Assembly (NCBI GenBank): GCA_036782775.1
Contig: DAIPYJ010000008.1
Location: 1 to 64,000 of the forward strand
DNA: 64,000 nucleotides
Direction: 5' to 3'
Source: CF-13 sp036782775
GTDB taxonomy: Bacteria > Chloroflexota > Dormibacteria > CF-121
Shown here: piece by piece, positions 8,903 through 18,287 of the stretch
How the letters are laid out: every line of letters starts with the position of its first letter
Numbering within the stretch: position 1 is the stretch's first letter
Program-made: the position numbers and the translations under genes
The notes under the pieces: generated by a model
What the model saw: only the letters and a program-made list of their open reading frames with translations
Databases searched by the model: none
What the model was told of the DNA's origin: nothing

Positions 8903-9901
8903 CTACGCCCGGGACATCTCCATCGAAGCCTGCTGGTCTTGCGACGATTCTTTGCCGGCCTCGAAGATGCTCCAGCGCAGCGCCAGCGATCCCACGATGG
9001 AACAGGCAGCCGCGAGCGTCCCCAGCCGGCGTCGCGTCCGCGCGCTGCCACCGTGCCCTGCGAGTCGAAGCAAGATCGGCAGAACGCCGCCCAGGCCGAT
9101 GGCGGCGCCCCAGAAGGGCATCGCATTTGGGCCCTGCAGTAGCGGCCGCGCCGAGCGGCCCGAACGCGCGACATAGGCGAGTGCCAGGCCGAGCTCGGCA
9201 AGACCGCCGGCGTTCTCGATGGCCTCGAGCTTGCGCAGCGTCTTCTCGCTCGCGCCTCGCTCGGCGGCGAGGCTGACCGCCGCCGATCCGGAGGCGACCG
9301 CCGAGGCGGTGAAGACCGCGGGAAGCAACCGGCTCTTCGCCCAGAGCGGCACGTTGGTCGCCGCCAGCAGGACTCCGGTATAGCCGGCGAGCACCATGCC
9401 AAAGATGGCGCCCACCAGCTCCACGATTCGTTTTGGCACCAGCTTCAACAGCGAGCTCATCAATGCGGGAAGTCGATCCTCAGCCTCACCCATCGCCCGC
9501 GCCACCGTCATGGGTGTGAAACCCGCGAGCGTCCAGGCGCCGAGGTTCATGGGCGAGAGCGGCTTGAAGATGCGCAGCATGTGATGGAAGCGCTCCGGCC
9601 GGCCCAGGTCCGCGATCAGCAGTGGCGCGCAGGGCAACGCCGCGGCGGCGGCGACATAGAAGCCGGCCCCGGTGGCCCGCCGGTCGTCGGCATCGCCAAA
9701 GAGTTCGGCGGCGCTCGCGGTCAGGTAGGCGCCGCCGGCCATGCCGCCAAGCCAGAAGTAGACGGGCACTTCCCATGTCCACACCGGTTTGCGGACGACG
9801 GGATAGTCGTAGTACCCCCCACTAGACGCCTCAAACGCTCGCATCGCACGTTCCGCGCGGCTCGCGTGGGCCGGCAGGCCCGGACCCTCCCCCTTAGCCA
9901 C
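8903..9901 (-). CDS. NrfD/PsrC-family membrane subunit of formate dehydrogenase
   Basis: An integral membrane protein with about eight hydrophobic helices, of the NrfD/polysulfide reductase family. The N-terminus has VWTWEVPVYFWLGGMAGGAYL, typical of these quinone-interacting subunits, and PLSPMNLGAWTL follows. The likely start is GTG at 9901, overlapping the beta-subunit stop (9894-9896) by 8 bp; ATG at 9844 is an alternative that keeps all helices. In this operon it replaces the cytochrome b gamma subunit of FdnGHI-type enzymes and should pass electrons between the iron-sulfur beta subunit and the quinone pool. Confidence 0.85.
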   Translation of the reverse strand: MAKGEGPGLPAHASRAERAMRAFEASSGGYYDYPVVRKPVWTWEVPVYFWLGGMAGGAYLTASAAELFGDADDRRATGAGFYVAAAAALPCAPLLIADLGRPERFHHMLRIFKPLSPMNLGAWTLAGFTPMTVARAMGEAEDRLPALMSSLLKLVPKRIVELVGAIFGMVLAGYTGVLLAATNVPLWAKSRLLPAVFTASAVASGSAAVSLAAERGASEKTLRKLEAIENAGGLAELGLALAYVARSGRSARPLLQGPNAMPFWGAAIGLGGVLPILLRLAGHGGSARTRRRLGTLAAACSIVGSLALRWSIFEAGKESSQDQQASMEMSRA

Positions 9902-10736
9902 GGCGGCCAAAAACCACGGCCGAGAGTAGGGCGGCGCCGACGGCCACGAGACCACTCCAGGCATACCGCTCGGCCATCGACTTGCGCGGTAGCCGCGGGA
10001 CCTCCGGCAGGTTGTAGACCTGCGGCTTGTCGAGCAAGAGAAAAAACGCATGCAGGGGGCCGACTTCGGCGGCTTCCTCGCTGTCGGGCATGCCGTAGAG
10101 CTGCGCCTTGGTCTCGCCTCGCGCGTGCAGCTCGCCGAGCCGGCGACGGGCTCGCTCGCGCAGGTCGTCGACGTCACCGAACTGGATCGACGCGGTCGGA
10201 CACGACTTGGCGCAGGCCGGCGTCATGTCGTCGCGCAGCCGGTCATAGCAGAGGGTGCATTTGTGCGCGGTTCCCGGCTCGAACGTCCCGTGCTTTGGCG
10301 TGCGGTCGATCACGCCGAAGGGGCAGGCGGGCACGCAGAATCCGCAGCCGTTGCAAATGTCCTGCTGGACATAGACCGTGCCGTACTCGGTGCGCACCAG
10401 CGATCCGGTCGGGCAGGCCTCGAGGCATGCCGCGTTGGCGCAGTGCTTGCAGACATCCGACATCATCAGCCAGCGCTGCGATTCGCGGCGCCCGTTGGCT
10501 TTCGCCTGCTCGACGAAGGCGACGTGGCGCCAGGTGGTCGGGCTGAAGCTGCCGGTGTTGTCGTAGCTGTCGCCGGAGAGCCGGTAACCGTCGGCGGGCA
10601 GCTGATTCCATTGCTTGCAGGCGACCTCACATGCCTTGCAGCCGATGCACAGGCTCGTGTCGGTGAAGAAGCCCTTGACGCGCTTTGCCGGCGGCGGGGT
10701 TTCGACGTTCATGGCGCGCTTATAGAGATCGATCAT
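9894..10736 (-). CDS. Formate dehydrogenase beta subunit (four [4Fe-4S] ferredoxin type)
   Basis: A 280-residue electron-transfer subunit of the FdnH/FdoH/HybA class. Four cysteine clusters are visible: CIGCKACEVACKQ, CKHCANAACLEACP, CNGCGFCVPACP and CTLCYDR with CAKSCP. A single hydrophobic segment near the C-terminus (YAWSGLVAVGAALLSAVVF) would anchor it to the membrane, as in FdnH. ATG at 10736 overlaps the alpha-subunit stop as ATGA, so the two are translationally coupled. It should relay electrons from the molybdopterin/tungstopterin alpha subunit to the NrfD protein encoded next. Confidence 0.93.
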   Translation of the reverse strand: MIDLYKRAMNVETPPPAKRVKGFFTDTSLCIGCKACEVACKQWNQLPADGYRLSGDSYDNTGSFSPTTWRHVAFVEQAKANGRRESQRWLMMSDVCKHCANAACLEACPTGSLVRTEYGTVYVQQDICNGCGFCVPACPFGVIDRTPKHGTFEPGTAHKCTLCYDRLRDDMTPACAKSCPTASIQFGDVDDLRERARRRLGELHARGETKAQLYGMPDSEEAAEVGPLHAFFLLLDKPQVYNLPEVPRLPRKSMAERYAWSGLVAVGAALLSAVVFGRRG

Positions 10737-13700
10737 CGTTTGCGCACGTTGCAGGTGAACGCCTTGTCTTCCTGGATATAGACGTTCGGTTCTTCGCTGA
10801 GCGCCACCAGGTCGTTGGCCATCGCGCCCGTGACCACGCCCTTGTAGGCGAAGTGAATGGGCAGGCCGACGACATGGACAGTGCGGCCTTCGATGGTCAG
10901 GGGCGTGATGCGCCGGGTGACCAGCGCCCGGCACTCGATCTCTTTTCTCGCGGAGCTGACCGTGATCCAGTCGCCGTTTTCGATGCCGCGCTCGGCAGCG
11001 AGCTCGGGGCTGATCTCGGCGAACATCTCGGGCATCAGCTCGGAGAGCCAGGGCAGCCAGCGTGACATCACGCCCGAGAGATATTGCTCGGTCACCCGAT
11101 AGGTCGTCGCGACGTAGGGAAACCGTGGATCGCCTGGTGGGCTGATCGGATTGTCCTTACGCGAGACGCGGTTGACGACCGGGCTGTTTTGCTGGTCGTA
11201 AAGCAGGTTGGTCGCCGGCGACTCGAGCGGCTCATAGAACGTTGGCAGCGGCCCATCCTTCAGGCCGCTGGGCGCAAACAGCCAGCCCCGACCGTCCGGT
11301 TTGAGGCTGAACGGATCGGATCCGGAGTGCAGCTCGACGCCATGCCCATTTTTCTTCGGCGGCGTGTCGGGCGCCTTGGTCTGGGGGAAATCCGGCACGT
11401 CGACCCCGGTCCAGCGCTTTTGGCCGGCATCCCACCAGATGTATTTTTTTCTTTCCGACCACGGCTTGCCGGCAGGATCGGCGGAAGCGCGGTTGTAGAG
11501 AATCCGGCGATTCGCAGGCCAGGAGAAGCCCCACTCCGGTGACACGTAGTTCTCTTTGCTTGCGGTGCGGCGCCGGGCCAGGTTTTTGCCCGGCTCGGGG
11601 TAGACGCCGCAGTAGATCCAGACGCCACACGCCGTCGAGCCGTCATCTTTCAGATGCTCGAAGTCTTTGAGCTGCTGCTTGTCACTGACGGTGTACCCGT
11701 TGATCTCCATCAGGACTTTCTCCGCCGATGGCTCGTCCTTGATGCGAAACTCGGGGTCCGGCGTATCGGGCAGATAGTCCCATGTCAGGTTCAGTAATCC
11801 CTGGTCGCGCGGGCGCGTCGAGTTGGCATAGAGGGCTTTCATCCGACGTCCCAGGTGATAGGCGAACCACAGGTCCGAACGCGCGTCGCCCGGCGGGTCG
11901 ACGGCCTTGTCGTGCCACTGCAGCAACCGCTGCGTGTTCGTAAACGTCCCATCTTTTTCCGCGGGCGCCGCGGTCGGGATCAGGAAGACTTCCGTCTTGA
12001 TGTCCCTGGGATTGGGCTTCTCCGGACCCGCGTACCAGAACGCTGCCGTCTCCGTCTCGTAGAGATCGATCGCGACCATCCAGTCGAGCTGCTTCAGCGC
12101 CTTGCGATGCAGGCTGGCGTGCGGGCTGCCTGCGGCCGGGTTCTGGCCGAAGACGATGAAGCCGTTGACCTTGCCGTCTGCCATCGCCGCGGCGGTCGCG
12201 ATGTGCGAATGATCACCGGTCAGCTTCCCGAGCCAGTCGTAGCCAAAAGCGTTTTCTTGTCTGGCCGCGTCGCCGTACCAGGCCTTGAGCAGCGAGACCA
12301 TGAACTTGGGTAGGTTGGCCCAGTAGCCGCTGTTCACGGTCGCGCCCTTGAGGTAGCTCTCCAGCGTCTGGTCGTCTTTGAAGCTGGCGGGCTGGGGCAG
12401 GTAGCCGGGCAGGAGATCAAACAGCGTCGGCACGTCGGTCGATCCCTGGATCGAGGCATGGCCGCGCAGCGCCATGATGCCGCCGCCCGGACGGCCCATA
12501 TTGCCAAGCAGCAATTGCAGAATTCCGGCGGCGCGGATGATCTGCGGGCCGTAGCTCTGCTGCGTCCAGCCCACGGCATAGCAGATCGCCGATGTCCGTT
12601 CGCGGCCCGAGTTCTTGGTCAGGATCTCGGCGACTTGAAGAAATAGATCCTTCGGTGTCCCGCAGATCCGCTCGACCATCTCGGGCGTGTAGCGCGCGTA
12701 ATGGCGCTTGAGAATCTGGAACACCGTGCGCGGATGTTGCAGCGTCTCGTCGCGATCCGGCGCATGCTTGGCCGGGCTCGTGCCCTCCTGGCCGTGGCCG
12801 CTGTGTCTGGGCGCGTCCTCGGGTTGCTCGCTGGCCGGCCCCGCGTAGACCCAGCTGGCAGGGTCGTACTTGTGGTTCTTGGCGTCGAAGCCTGAGAACA
12901 TCCCATCGTTGTCCTCGGCATCGAGATAGTTCTCGTTGATGATGCTCGACGCGTTGGTGTAGGCAATGACGTAGTCCTTGAACCAGAGATCATTGGTCAG
13001 GACATAGTTGATGAGCCCGCCGAGAAACGCAATGTCCGTCCCCGCGCGGATCGGCACATAGAGGTCGCAACAGGCCGACGTCCGGCTGAAATGTGGGTCG
13101 ACGTGGATCAGGGTCGCGCCCTTTTCTTTGGCTTTCATCGGCCAGCGGAAGCCAACCGGATGGGCCTCGGCCATGTTGCTGCCCATGATCAGGATGGCAT
13201 CGGCGTTGGCGAGGTCCTGCAGGAATTGCGTCGCCCCGCCTCGTCCGAAGCTTGTCCCCAGACCGGGGACGGTGGAGCTATGTCATATCCGGGCCTGGTT
13301 TTCGATCGAGACGACGCCCAGGCCGCCGTTGAAGAGCTTCTTGATCAGGTAGTTCTCTTCGTTGTCCATGGTGGCGCCGCCGAGGGTCGCGATTCCCTGT
13401 GTCTGGTTGACCAGCTTTCCCTCGGCCGTGTGCTCGAGAAATGTCTTCTCGCGCGTCTCCTGGACCAGGGTCGCGATCCGATCCATCGCCCACTCGAGCG
13501 GCCGGTCGACCCAATGATCGCTGTACGGCGCGCGATAACGGACGGTCTTGAGCCGGTTCGGATTATTGACGTACTGAAAGGTCGCGGCGCCCTTGGGACA
13601 GAGCGTGCCTTCGTTGATCGGCGATTTCGGATTGCCCTCGATATCGATGATGGTCTTGTCTTTGACGTAGACCAGCTGGCTGCAGCCGACCGCACAGTAG

Positions 13701-13837
13701 GGGCAGACCGACTCGACCACCTTGTCGGCATGACGCGTACGCGGGGCCTTCTCGATCGATTCGCGGGAGATCGGTTGCGGCGCCATGCCCAGGCGCCCAA
13801 GCGTGCCGAGACCGAGAGCGGCTTCCGGTTCTGCCAT
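10733..13837 (-). CDS. fdhA: Selenocysteine-containing formate dehydrogenase alpha subunit
   Basis: One 1034-residue reading frame is interrupted only by an in-frame UGA at 13283-13285, codon 185. The flanking residues ENQARI-U-HSSTVPGL match the selenocysteine site of FdnG-type enzymes (family form DNQARV-U-HGPTV). A SECIS-like hairpin with a GGUCU loop follows directly. N-terminal cysteines C45, C48, C52 and C80 bind a [4Fe-4S] cluster, and the remainder is the bis-MGD fold (AEAHPVGFRW, GWTQQSYGPQ, NRASADPAGKPW). AGGAGG precedes ATG at 13837. No twin-arginine signal is seen, unlike FdnG. It oxidises formate (or reduces CO2) and feeds the beta and NrfD subunits downstream. Confidence 0.93.
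13254..13285 (-). promoter_or_regulatory. UGA selenocysteine codon with bacterial SECIS hairpin
   Basis: On the minus strand the in-frame UGA (13285-13283) is followed after 12 nt by a perfect 6-bp stem, GUCCCC / GGGGAC, closing a GGUCU loop (13270-13254). An AGCU/AGCU pair can extend the lower stem. GGUCU is the loop recognised by SelB in the E. coli fdhF and fdnG SECIS elements (established knowledge). Position inside the coding sequence just after the UGA is as expected for bacteria. selA, selB, selC and selD are not in the window. Confidence 0.88.
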
Positions 13838-14002
13838 CGCAACGCCTCCTGCGCGGCTGGCCCTGTCCTTGAAGTCAGTATATGAACCGCTGTCGCGACC
13901 ATGTCGCAACCTCGAGCGCACAATGGTGGCCGCGTCTTGGGAGTTGTGGTTTCTAAGGGCCCTCTCAGGGCGACTTCACCGGCCGCCCCTAGCCTGACCA
14001 CC

Positions 14003-15463
14003 ATGGAGGACACGGTTCTCGCCGCTCCGGCGCCGGCGTCGAAGCCGCTCTGGAAGCGGCGCGTTTCCCGCCGCGCGGTGCTTGCCACAGGTGGATCGGC
14101 CGCCGCCGCGGCCGCGCTGGCCGTGCTCTGGAAGGGCAACGACCTGACCGCCATTCTCAATCAGGTTCGCGACCTCACCCACGGGTATCAGGGCGTGATG
14201 AGCGACCCGCGGGTGCGGGTGAGCCATTTACTGCGGCGCGCCGGTTTCGGGACGACGCCGGCGGAGCTCGATCGATATGCCGCGATGGGACCGACCGCAG
14301 CGACGGCGGCATTGCTCGATTACTCGAAGACGTCGAACGCTGCGCTCGAGGCGCAGTTGCCCACGATCGACTTCAGCGGCACACGCCCAGCAGCAGGCGC
14401 GGCCGCCATCCAGGGATGGTGGCTGCAGCGGATGGCTGAGACCGCTCGTCCACTCGAAGAGAAAATGACGCTCTTCTGGCACAGCCTGCTCACCAGCGGG
14501 CTCGACAAGGCCGGCCCCGAGCAGCTGTTTACACAGAACCAGCTGTTTCGGTCGAAGGCGCTCGGCAACTTCGACGATCTCATGAAGGCGGTCTCGAAGG
14601 ACCCGGCGATGATGATCTACCTCGACACCGAGACCAACCGCGTCGGCAAGCCGAACGAGAACTACGCCCGCGAGCTGATGGAGCTGTTCACGACCGGCAT
14701 CGGGCATTACACCGAGACCGACGTTCGGGAATCGGCGCGCTCGTTCACCGGCTGGACATTGACCGGCGGTGGTCAGCTGCGGACACGGACCACGTCCGTC
14801 TTCGTGCCGCGTCTGCACGACGCCGGCAGCAAGACCTTCCTGGGTAAGACCGGCAACTTCACCGGCGACGACATCGTCGAGATGCTGGTGCCGTTGCGCG
14901 CGACCGCCGAGCACCTGAGCACCAAGCTCTTTACGTTCTTTGCTTATCCGAAACCCGAATCCGAAATCGTGAACCACCTTGCCGACGTCTTTCAGAAATC
15001 GAGCTACAACGTGGGCGCGGTCGTCAAAGAAATCTTGACGATGGATGCGTTCTATTCAGACAAGGCCTATCGCGGTCTGGTCAAGAACCCTGCCGAGCTG
15101 GTCGCGCAGACGATTAAGGCCACCGGTGCCGACGAGCGGAGTTACCCGCTGGCGGCGCAGGCGATGGCGCCGATGGGCCAGGTGCTGTTCTATCCGCCGA
15201 ACGTCGCCGGCTGGCCAGGCGGCACATCGTGGATCAATGGCTCGACCCTGATGGCCCGCATCAACTTCGGCAACGCGGCCACGCAGCGGATGCAGGCGTC
15301 GCTGCCAAATCTTTCCCTCGATCAGCTGTTGCACACGATGGTCGACGGCAATGTGAGCCCGGCGACGCGCGACGGGCTCGAGGCCTACGCGCAGCAGCAT
15401 CCCGGCGACCAGGCCGGTTTGCTCTTCATGGTGATGGCGACCCCGGAGTTTCAACTGAATTGA
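14003..15463 (+). CDS. DUF1800 family protein with Tat signal
   Basis: A 486-residue DUF1800 protein. The N-terminus holds a twin-arginine signal (KRRVSRRAVLATGG followed by an Ala-rich hydrophobic stretch), so it is probably exported folded. Family hallmarks are SHLLRRAGFG, MTLFWHSLLTSG, NENYARELMELFTTGIG, ESARSFTGWT and a C-terminal PPNVAGWPGG. ATG at 14003 is chosen over upstream in-frame codons because it directly precedes the Tat signal and TAGCCT ends 7 nt before it (leaderless pattern). The next gene encodes DUF1501; the two families regularly occur as neighbours and the biochemical role is not established. The 165 bp between it and fdhA hold divergent promoters. Confidence 0.9.
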   Translation: MEDTVLAAPAPASKPLWKRRVSRRAVLATGGSAAAAAALAVLWKGNDLTAILNQVRDLTHGYQGVMSDPRVRVSHLLRRAGFGTTPAELDRYAAMGPTAATAALLDYSKTSNAALEAQLPTIDFSGTRPAAGAAAIQGWWLQRMAETARPLEEKMTLFWHSLLTSGLDKAGPEQLFTQNQLFRSKALGNFDDLMKAVSKDPAMMIYLDTETNRVGKPNENYARELMELFTTGIGHYTETDVRESARSFTGWTLTGGGQLRTRTTSVFVPRLHDAGSKTFLGKTGNFTGDDIVEMLVPLRATAEHLSTKLFTFFAYPKPESEIVNHLADVFQKSSYNVGAVVKEILTMDAFYSDKAYRGLVKNPAELVAQTIKATGADERSYPLAAQAMAPMGQVLFYPPNVAGWPGGTSWINGSTLMARINFGNAATQRMQASLPNLSLDQLLHTMVDGNVSPATRDGLEAYAQQHPGDQAGLLFMVMATPEFQLN

Positions 15464-15478
15464 TGGAGATGAGCCCCA

Positions 15479-16726
15479 ATGTTTAGCCGCCGCGACTTCT
15501 TCAAGCAGGGCCTGCTGCCGTTGGCCGCAGGCGTGACCGTCCCCTCGGTTTTCGCCAATGGCGTCGCGGCCGCGGCCGCCGACGCTCCGAATGCCGCGCC
15601 GAGCAACAAGATCCTGGTGCTCGTGCAGCTGGCGGGTGGCAACGACGGGCTGAACACGCTGATCCCGTATCAGGAGGGCGCCTATCACGATGCCCGGCCG
15701 ACCTTGCGACAGGACCAGGGCGTACTGACGCTGAACAATCAGCTCGGTCTCCATCCGAACCTGAAGGGCCTGAAGGCCAGCTGGGACGCCGGCAACCTCG
15801 CGATCGTGCAGGGCGTCGGCTACCCGAATCCGAATCTTTCGCACTTCGCCTCGATGTCGGTCTGGGAAACGGCCAACGTCCAGGGCGGCATCGGCGACGG
15901 TTGGCTCGGGCGCTATCTGAACTATCTCGACCAGGTCGGCGAGTCGCCGAACCATGCGCTCGAGGGCGTCAGCGCCGGCGCGCTGGTGCCGGCCGAGATG
16001 CGCTCGTCGGCGCCGGTGACGGCGCTCAGCTCGATCAAGAGCTTTCGGCTGCAGGCCGTCAACGAGCACGGCACACAGGTCGACGTCGAGAACCCGCTGA
16101 TGAAGTTCTATGGCGCGTTCAAGAGCAGCGGCCCGGCGCCCTTTGGCGCGCTGCTCGACACGACGTTGAGCGAGGCGCTGCAGGCGTCGCATGCGCTGCA
16201 ACAGACCGATGCCGGCTACCAGGCCAAAGCCACCTACCCGGTGAACAGCCCGATCGCCAGCTCGTTGAAGCTGGTCGCCGAGACGATCGTCTCCGGCCTG
16301 GGCGTGCGGGTCGCGCACGTGACATTGGGCGGCTTCGACAACCATGCGCGCGAGAAGCTGGTGCACGATAAGCTGCTGCTCGACCTCGACCAGGCGCTGG
16401 CGGCCTTCATGCAGGACATGAGCGGGCATGGGCTCGGCGACCAGATCCTGGTCATGACCTGGTCAGAGTTCGGACGGCGGGTCAAGGAAAACGGCAGCGC
16501 CGGCACGGATCACGGCACGGCCGCGCCGATGTTCCTGCTGGGAACTCCGGTCAAGGGTGGGCTCTACGGCAGCGAGCCGAGCCTCACCGACCTGGACAAC
16601 GGAAACCTGAAGTTCACGACGGACTTCCGGTCGGTCTATGCCTCGGTGCTGCAGGGTTATCTGAACGCGCCCGCTTCCGAGCTGCTCGGCGGAAGCTTCG
16701 AAACGCTGCCGCTGCTCAAGGCCTGA
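15479..16726 (+). CDS. DUF1501 family Tat-exported protein
   Basis: A 415-residue DUF1501 (sulfatase-like fold) protein, partner of the DUF1800 gene 15 bp upstream. The twin-arginine signal SRRDFFKQG begins at residue 3. Conserved blocks are VLVQLAGGNDGLNTLIPY, HPNLKGL, WETAN, a central HVTLGGFDNHA motif and MTWSEFGRRVKENGSAGTDHG near the end. Metal-binding Asp/His positions of the alkaline-phosphatase-like fold fit these blocks. A GGAG-containing ribosome site precedes the ATG. Substrate unknown; co-export with DUF1800 is inferred from the shared Tat signals and adjacency. Confidence 0.9.
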   Translation: MFSRRDFFKQGLLPLAAGVTVPSVFANGVAAAAADAPNAAPSNKILVLVQLAGGNDGLNTLIPYQEGAYHDARPTLRQDQGVLTLNNQLGLHPNLKGLKASWDAGNLAIVQGVGYPNPNLSHFASMSVWETANVQGGIGDGWLGRYLNYLDQVGESPNHALEGVSAGALVPAEMRSSAPVTALSSIKSFRLQAVNEHGTQVDVENPLMKFYGAFKSSGPAPFGALLDTTLSEALQASHALQQTDAGYQAKATYPVNSPIASSLKLVAETIVSGLGVRVAHVTLGGFDNHAREKLVHDKLLLDLDQALAAFMQDMSGHGLGDQILVMTWSEFGRRVKENGSAGTDHGTAAPMFLLGTPVKGGLYGSEPSLTDLDNGNLKFTTDFRSVYASVLQGYLNAPASELLGGSFETLPLLKA

Positions 16727-16755
16727 GCCGCGCGATTCGCGTCGTTTGATCTAGG

Positions 16756-17622
16756 TCAGTGGGCCTGGATCGACGCCTGATACGACGCAGGGGTGAGCCC
16801 GAAGGCCGCTTTGAAGGTCCGGGTAAAGTGCGCCTGATCGGCGAACCCGGCGTCGAGGGCGACATCGACAAGACGTCCGGTGGCCGCCAGTCGCTCGCGA
16901 GCAAACTCGAGCCGACGCATCAAGAGATACCGATACGGACTCGTGCCGCACGCCAACCGAAATTGCCGCGCGAGCTCATAACGGCTCAGGCCGGTCACTC
17001 GCTCCAGCTCGGCAGACCGAACGACGCGGCTCTTCTCCGCGTCCAGAAACTCGCGCGCCAGGTTGATGCTGACAAGATCGAGCGTCCTGGACGCAGGTCT
17101 TCCGGGCCATCGAGCGATCGACAGCAACGCCTCGGCCAGCGACACGATCGAGCTGTCGACGGCGAGCGGTTCGAGCCCGTTGGCAAATGCGGTCAAGATC
17201 GCCATCTGAATTCGAGCGTCGCTGACAACGGGGCTACGAACAAAAGGAAGGCATGCACCCCGTCCGGTCAGGGTCAGCATCGCCTCGAAGATCGCCACTG
17301 GTTGAACGTAAATCTGGCGGTAGCTATATCCGCCGGCGGCGCCCGGCCGGCCATCGTGCGCCTCGTCCGGATGGAGAATGACCACCTGACCAGGCACGCT
17401 GGTTTCCTCGGTCCCCCGATAGGTGAAGGCCTGCACGCCGCCGGTCGTAAGACAGAAGGCGTAGGTGTCGTGGCGATGTTTCTCATAGCTCACCGTCGCG
17501 AAGACCGCCTCGAGAAGCTCAAGGCCGTCGACAGGCCCCTGGGAACGCAGCCAGTTCGCGGCGGGTGAGCCGCACGATTGTTCAAGACCGACGCCGCTTG
17601 ACTGCGTAGTTTCCCTAACCAT
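16756..17622 (-). CDS. AraC-family transcriptional regulator
   Basis: A 288-residue regulator. Residues ~35-175 are the cupin-like AraC ligand-binding domain (HRHDTYAFCLTTGGVQAF, VVILHPDEAHDGRP). The C-terminal ~100 residues are two AraC helix-turn-helix motifs (SRYELARQFRLACGTSPYRYL; VDVALDAGFADQAHFTRTFKAAFGLTP). It is transcribed divergently from a LysE-family exporter 39 bp away, the usual arrangement for this class, so it probably controls that exporter in response to an amino acid or related small molecule. No operator could be identified by eye in the short spacer. Confidence 0.92.
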   Translation of the reverse strand: MVRETTQSSGVGLEQSCGSPAANWLRSQGPVDGLELLEAVFATVSYEKHRHDTYAFCLTTGGVQAFTYRGTEETSVPGQVVILHPDEAHDGRPGAAGGYSYRQIYVQPVAIFEAMLTLTGRGACLPFVRSPVVSDARIQMAILTAFANGLEPLAVDSSIVSLAEALLSIARWPGRPASRTLDLVSINLAREFLDAEKSRVVRSAELERVTGLSRYELARQFRLACGTSPYRYLLMRRLEFARERLAATGRLVDVALDAGFADQAHFTRTFKAAFGLTPASYQASIQAH

Positions 17623-17661
17623 CCGAAGCCACCGTGCTGCCGCTGTTGCCGGGGGCCCACT

Positions 17662-18258
17662 ATGAGCCTCAAGGAGGCGATTGCCTTCCTTGCCTTCGCG
17701 GTGGTCGCAGCGATCACACCAGGGCCTGGCAACTTGATTCTGACATCCACCGCTGCCGCAGTCGGGCTGATACGCGGATTGCGTGCGCTGCTGGGGCAGG
17801 CAATCGGGATGGGCGTCATGCTGAGCGTCACCGGCTTCGGACTGGCCAGCTTTCTATTGAGGAGCGGCTTGGCGCTCCAGCTGCTCAAGTGGTGCGGGAT
17901 TGGCGTGCTGCTCTGGCTCGCGGTTCAGCTGGCGCGAGCTGGGCCTCATGATGCACAGGCTGACATGGTGCACTTCGGGTTTTGGCAAGCGGCGGCGTTC
18001 CAATGGGTCAATCCGAAGGCATGGTTGGTCTGTGCGGCAGCAATCAGCGCCTTCATGCCGGCGGGCGGCCGCAACGCGCTGCTCCGGGCTGGGCTCCTCG
18101 GCCTGCTGATGACCGCCGCCGCGCTTCCGAGTTGTTTTGTCTGGCTGGCGGCGGGGGGAACCATGCGGCGCCTTCTCAGAAGCGAGCGCGCATCGCGAGC
18201 GTTCAACCTGACGATGGCCGCCCTGCTCGCCGGGTCGATCCTGTTGCTGATTCGATAA
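17662..18258 (+). CDS. LysE/RhtB-family translocator
   Basis: A 198-residue membrane protein with about six hydrophobic segments. The family signature ITPGPGNLIL lies in the first helix and FQWVNPKAWLVC in the middle. LysE/RhtB proteins export amino acids such as lysine, threonine and homoserine lactone. ATG at 17662 is chosen by homology to the usual MSLxEAIAFL start. The divergent AraC gene is a candidate regulator. The exact substrate cannot be deduced. Confidence 0.9.
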   Translation: MSLKEAIAFLAFAVVAAITPGPGNLILTSTAAAVGLIRGLRALLGQAIGMGVMLSVTGFGLASFLLRSGLALQLLKWCGIGVLLWLAVQLARAGPHDAQADMVHFGFWQAAAFQWVNPKAWLVCAAAISAFMPAGGRNALLRAGLLGLLMTAAALPSCFVWLAAGGTMRRLLRSERASRAFNLTMAALLAGSILLLIR

Positions 18259-18287
18259 GCCAGCCAGGACTCCCGTAGCATCAGCAG

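Noticed and set aside
13283..13285. Premature stop making the formate dehydrogenase gene a pseudogene
   Set aside because: The UGA is at the exact selenocysteine site of the family, both sides are in the same frame, and a SECIS-like hairpin follows.
13901..14002. Start of the DUF1800 gene at 13901
   Set aside because: The upstream part overlaps the fdhA 5' region and has no conservation; ATG 14003 directly precedes the Tat signal.
15056..16429. Minus-strand frame of 457 codons opposite DUF1800/DUF1501
   Set aside because: Covers two clear genes on the other strand and encodes a low-complexity Arg/Val/His-rich chain.
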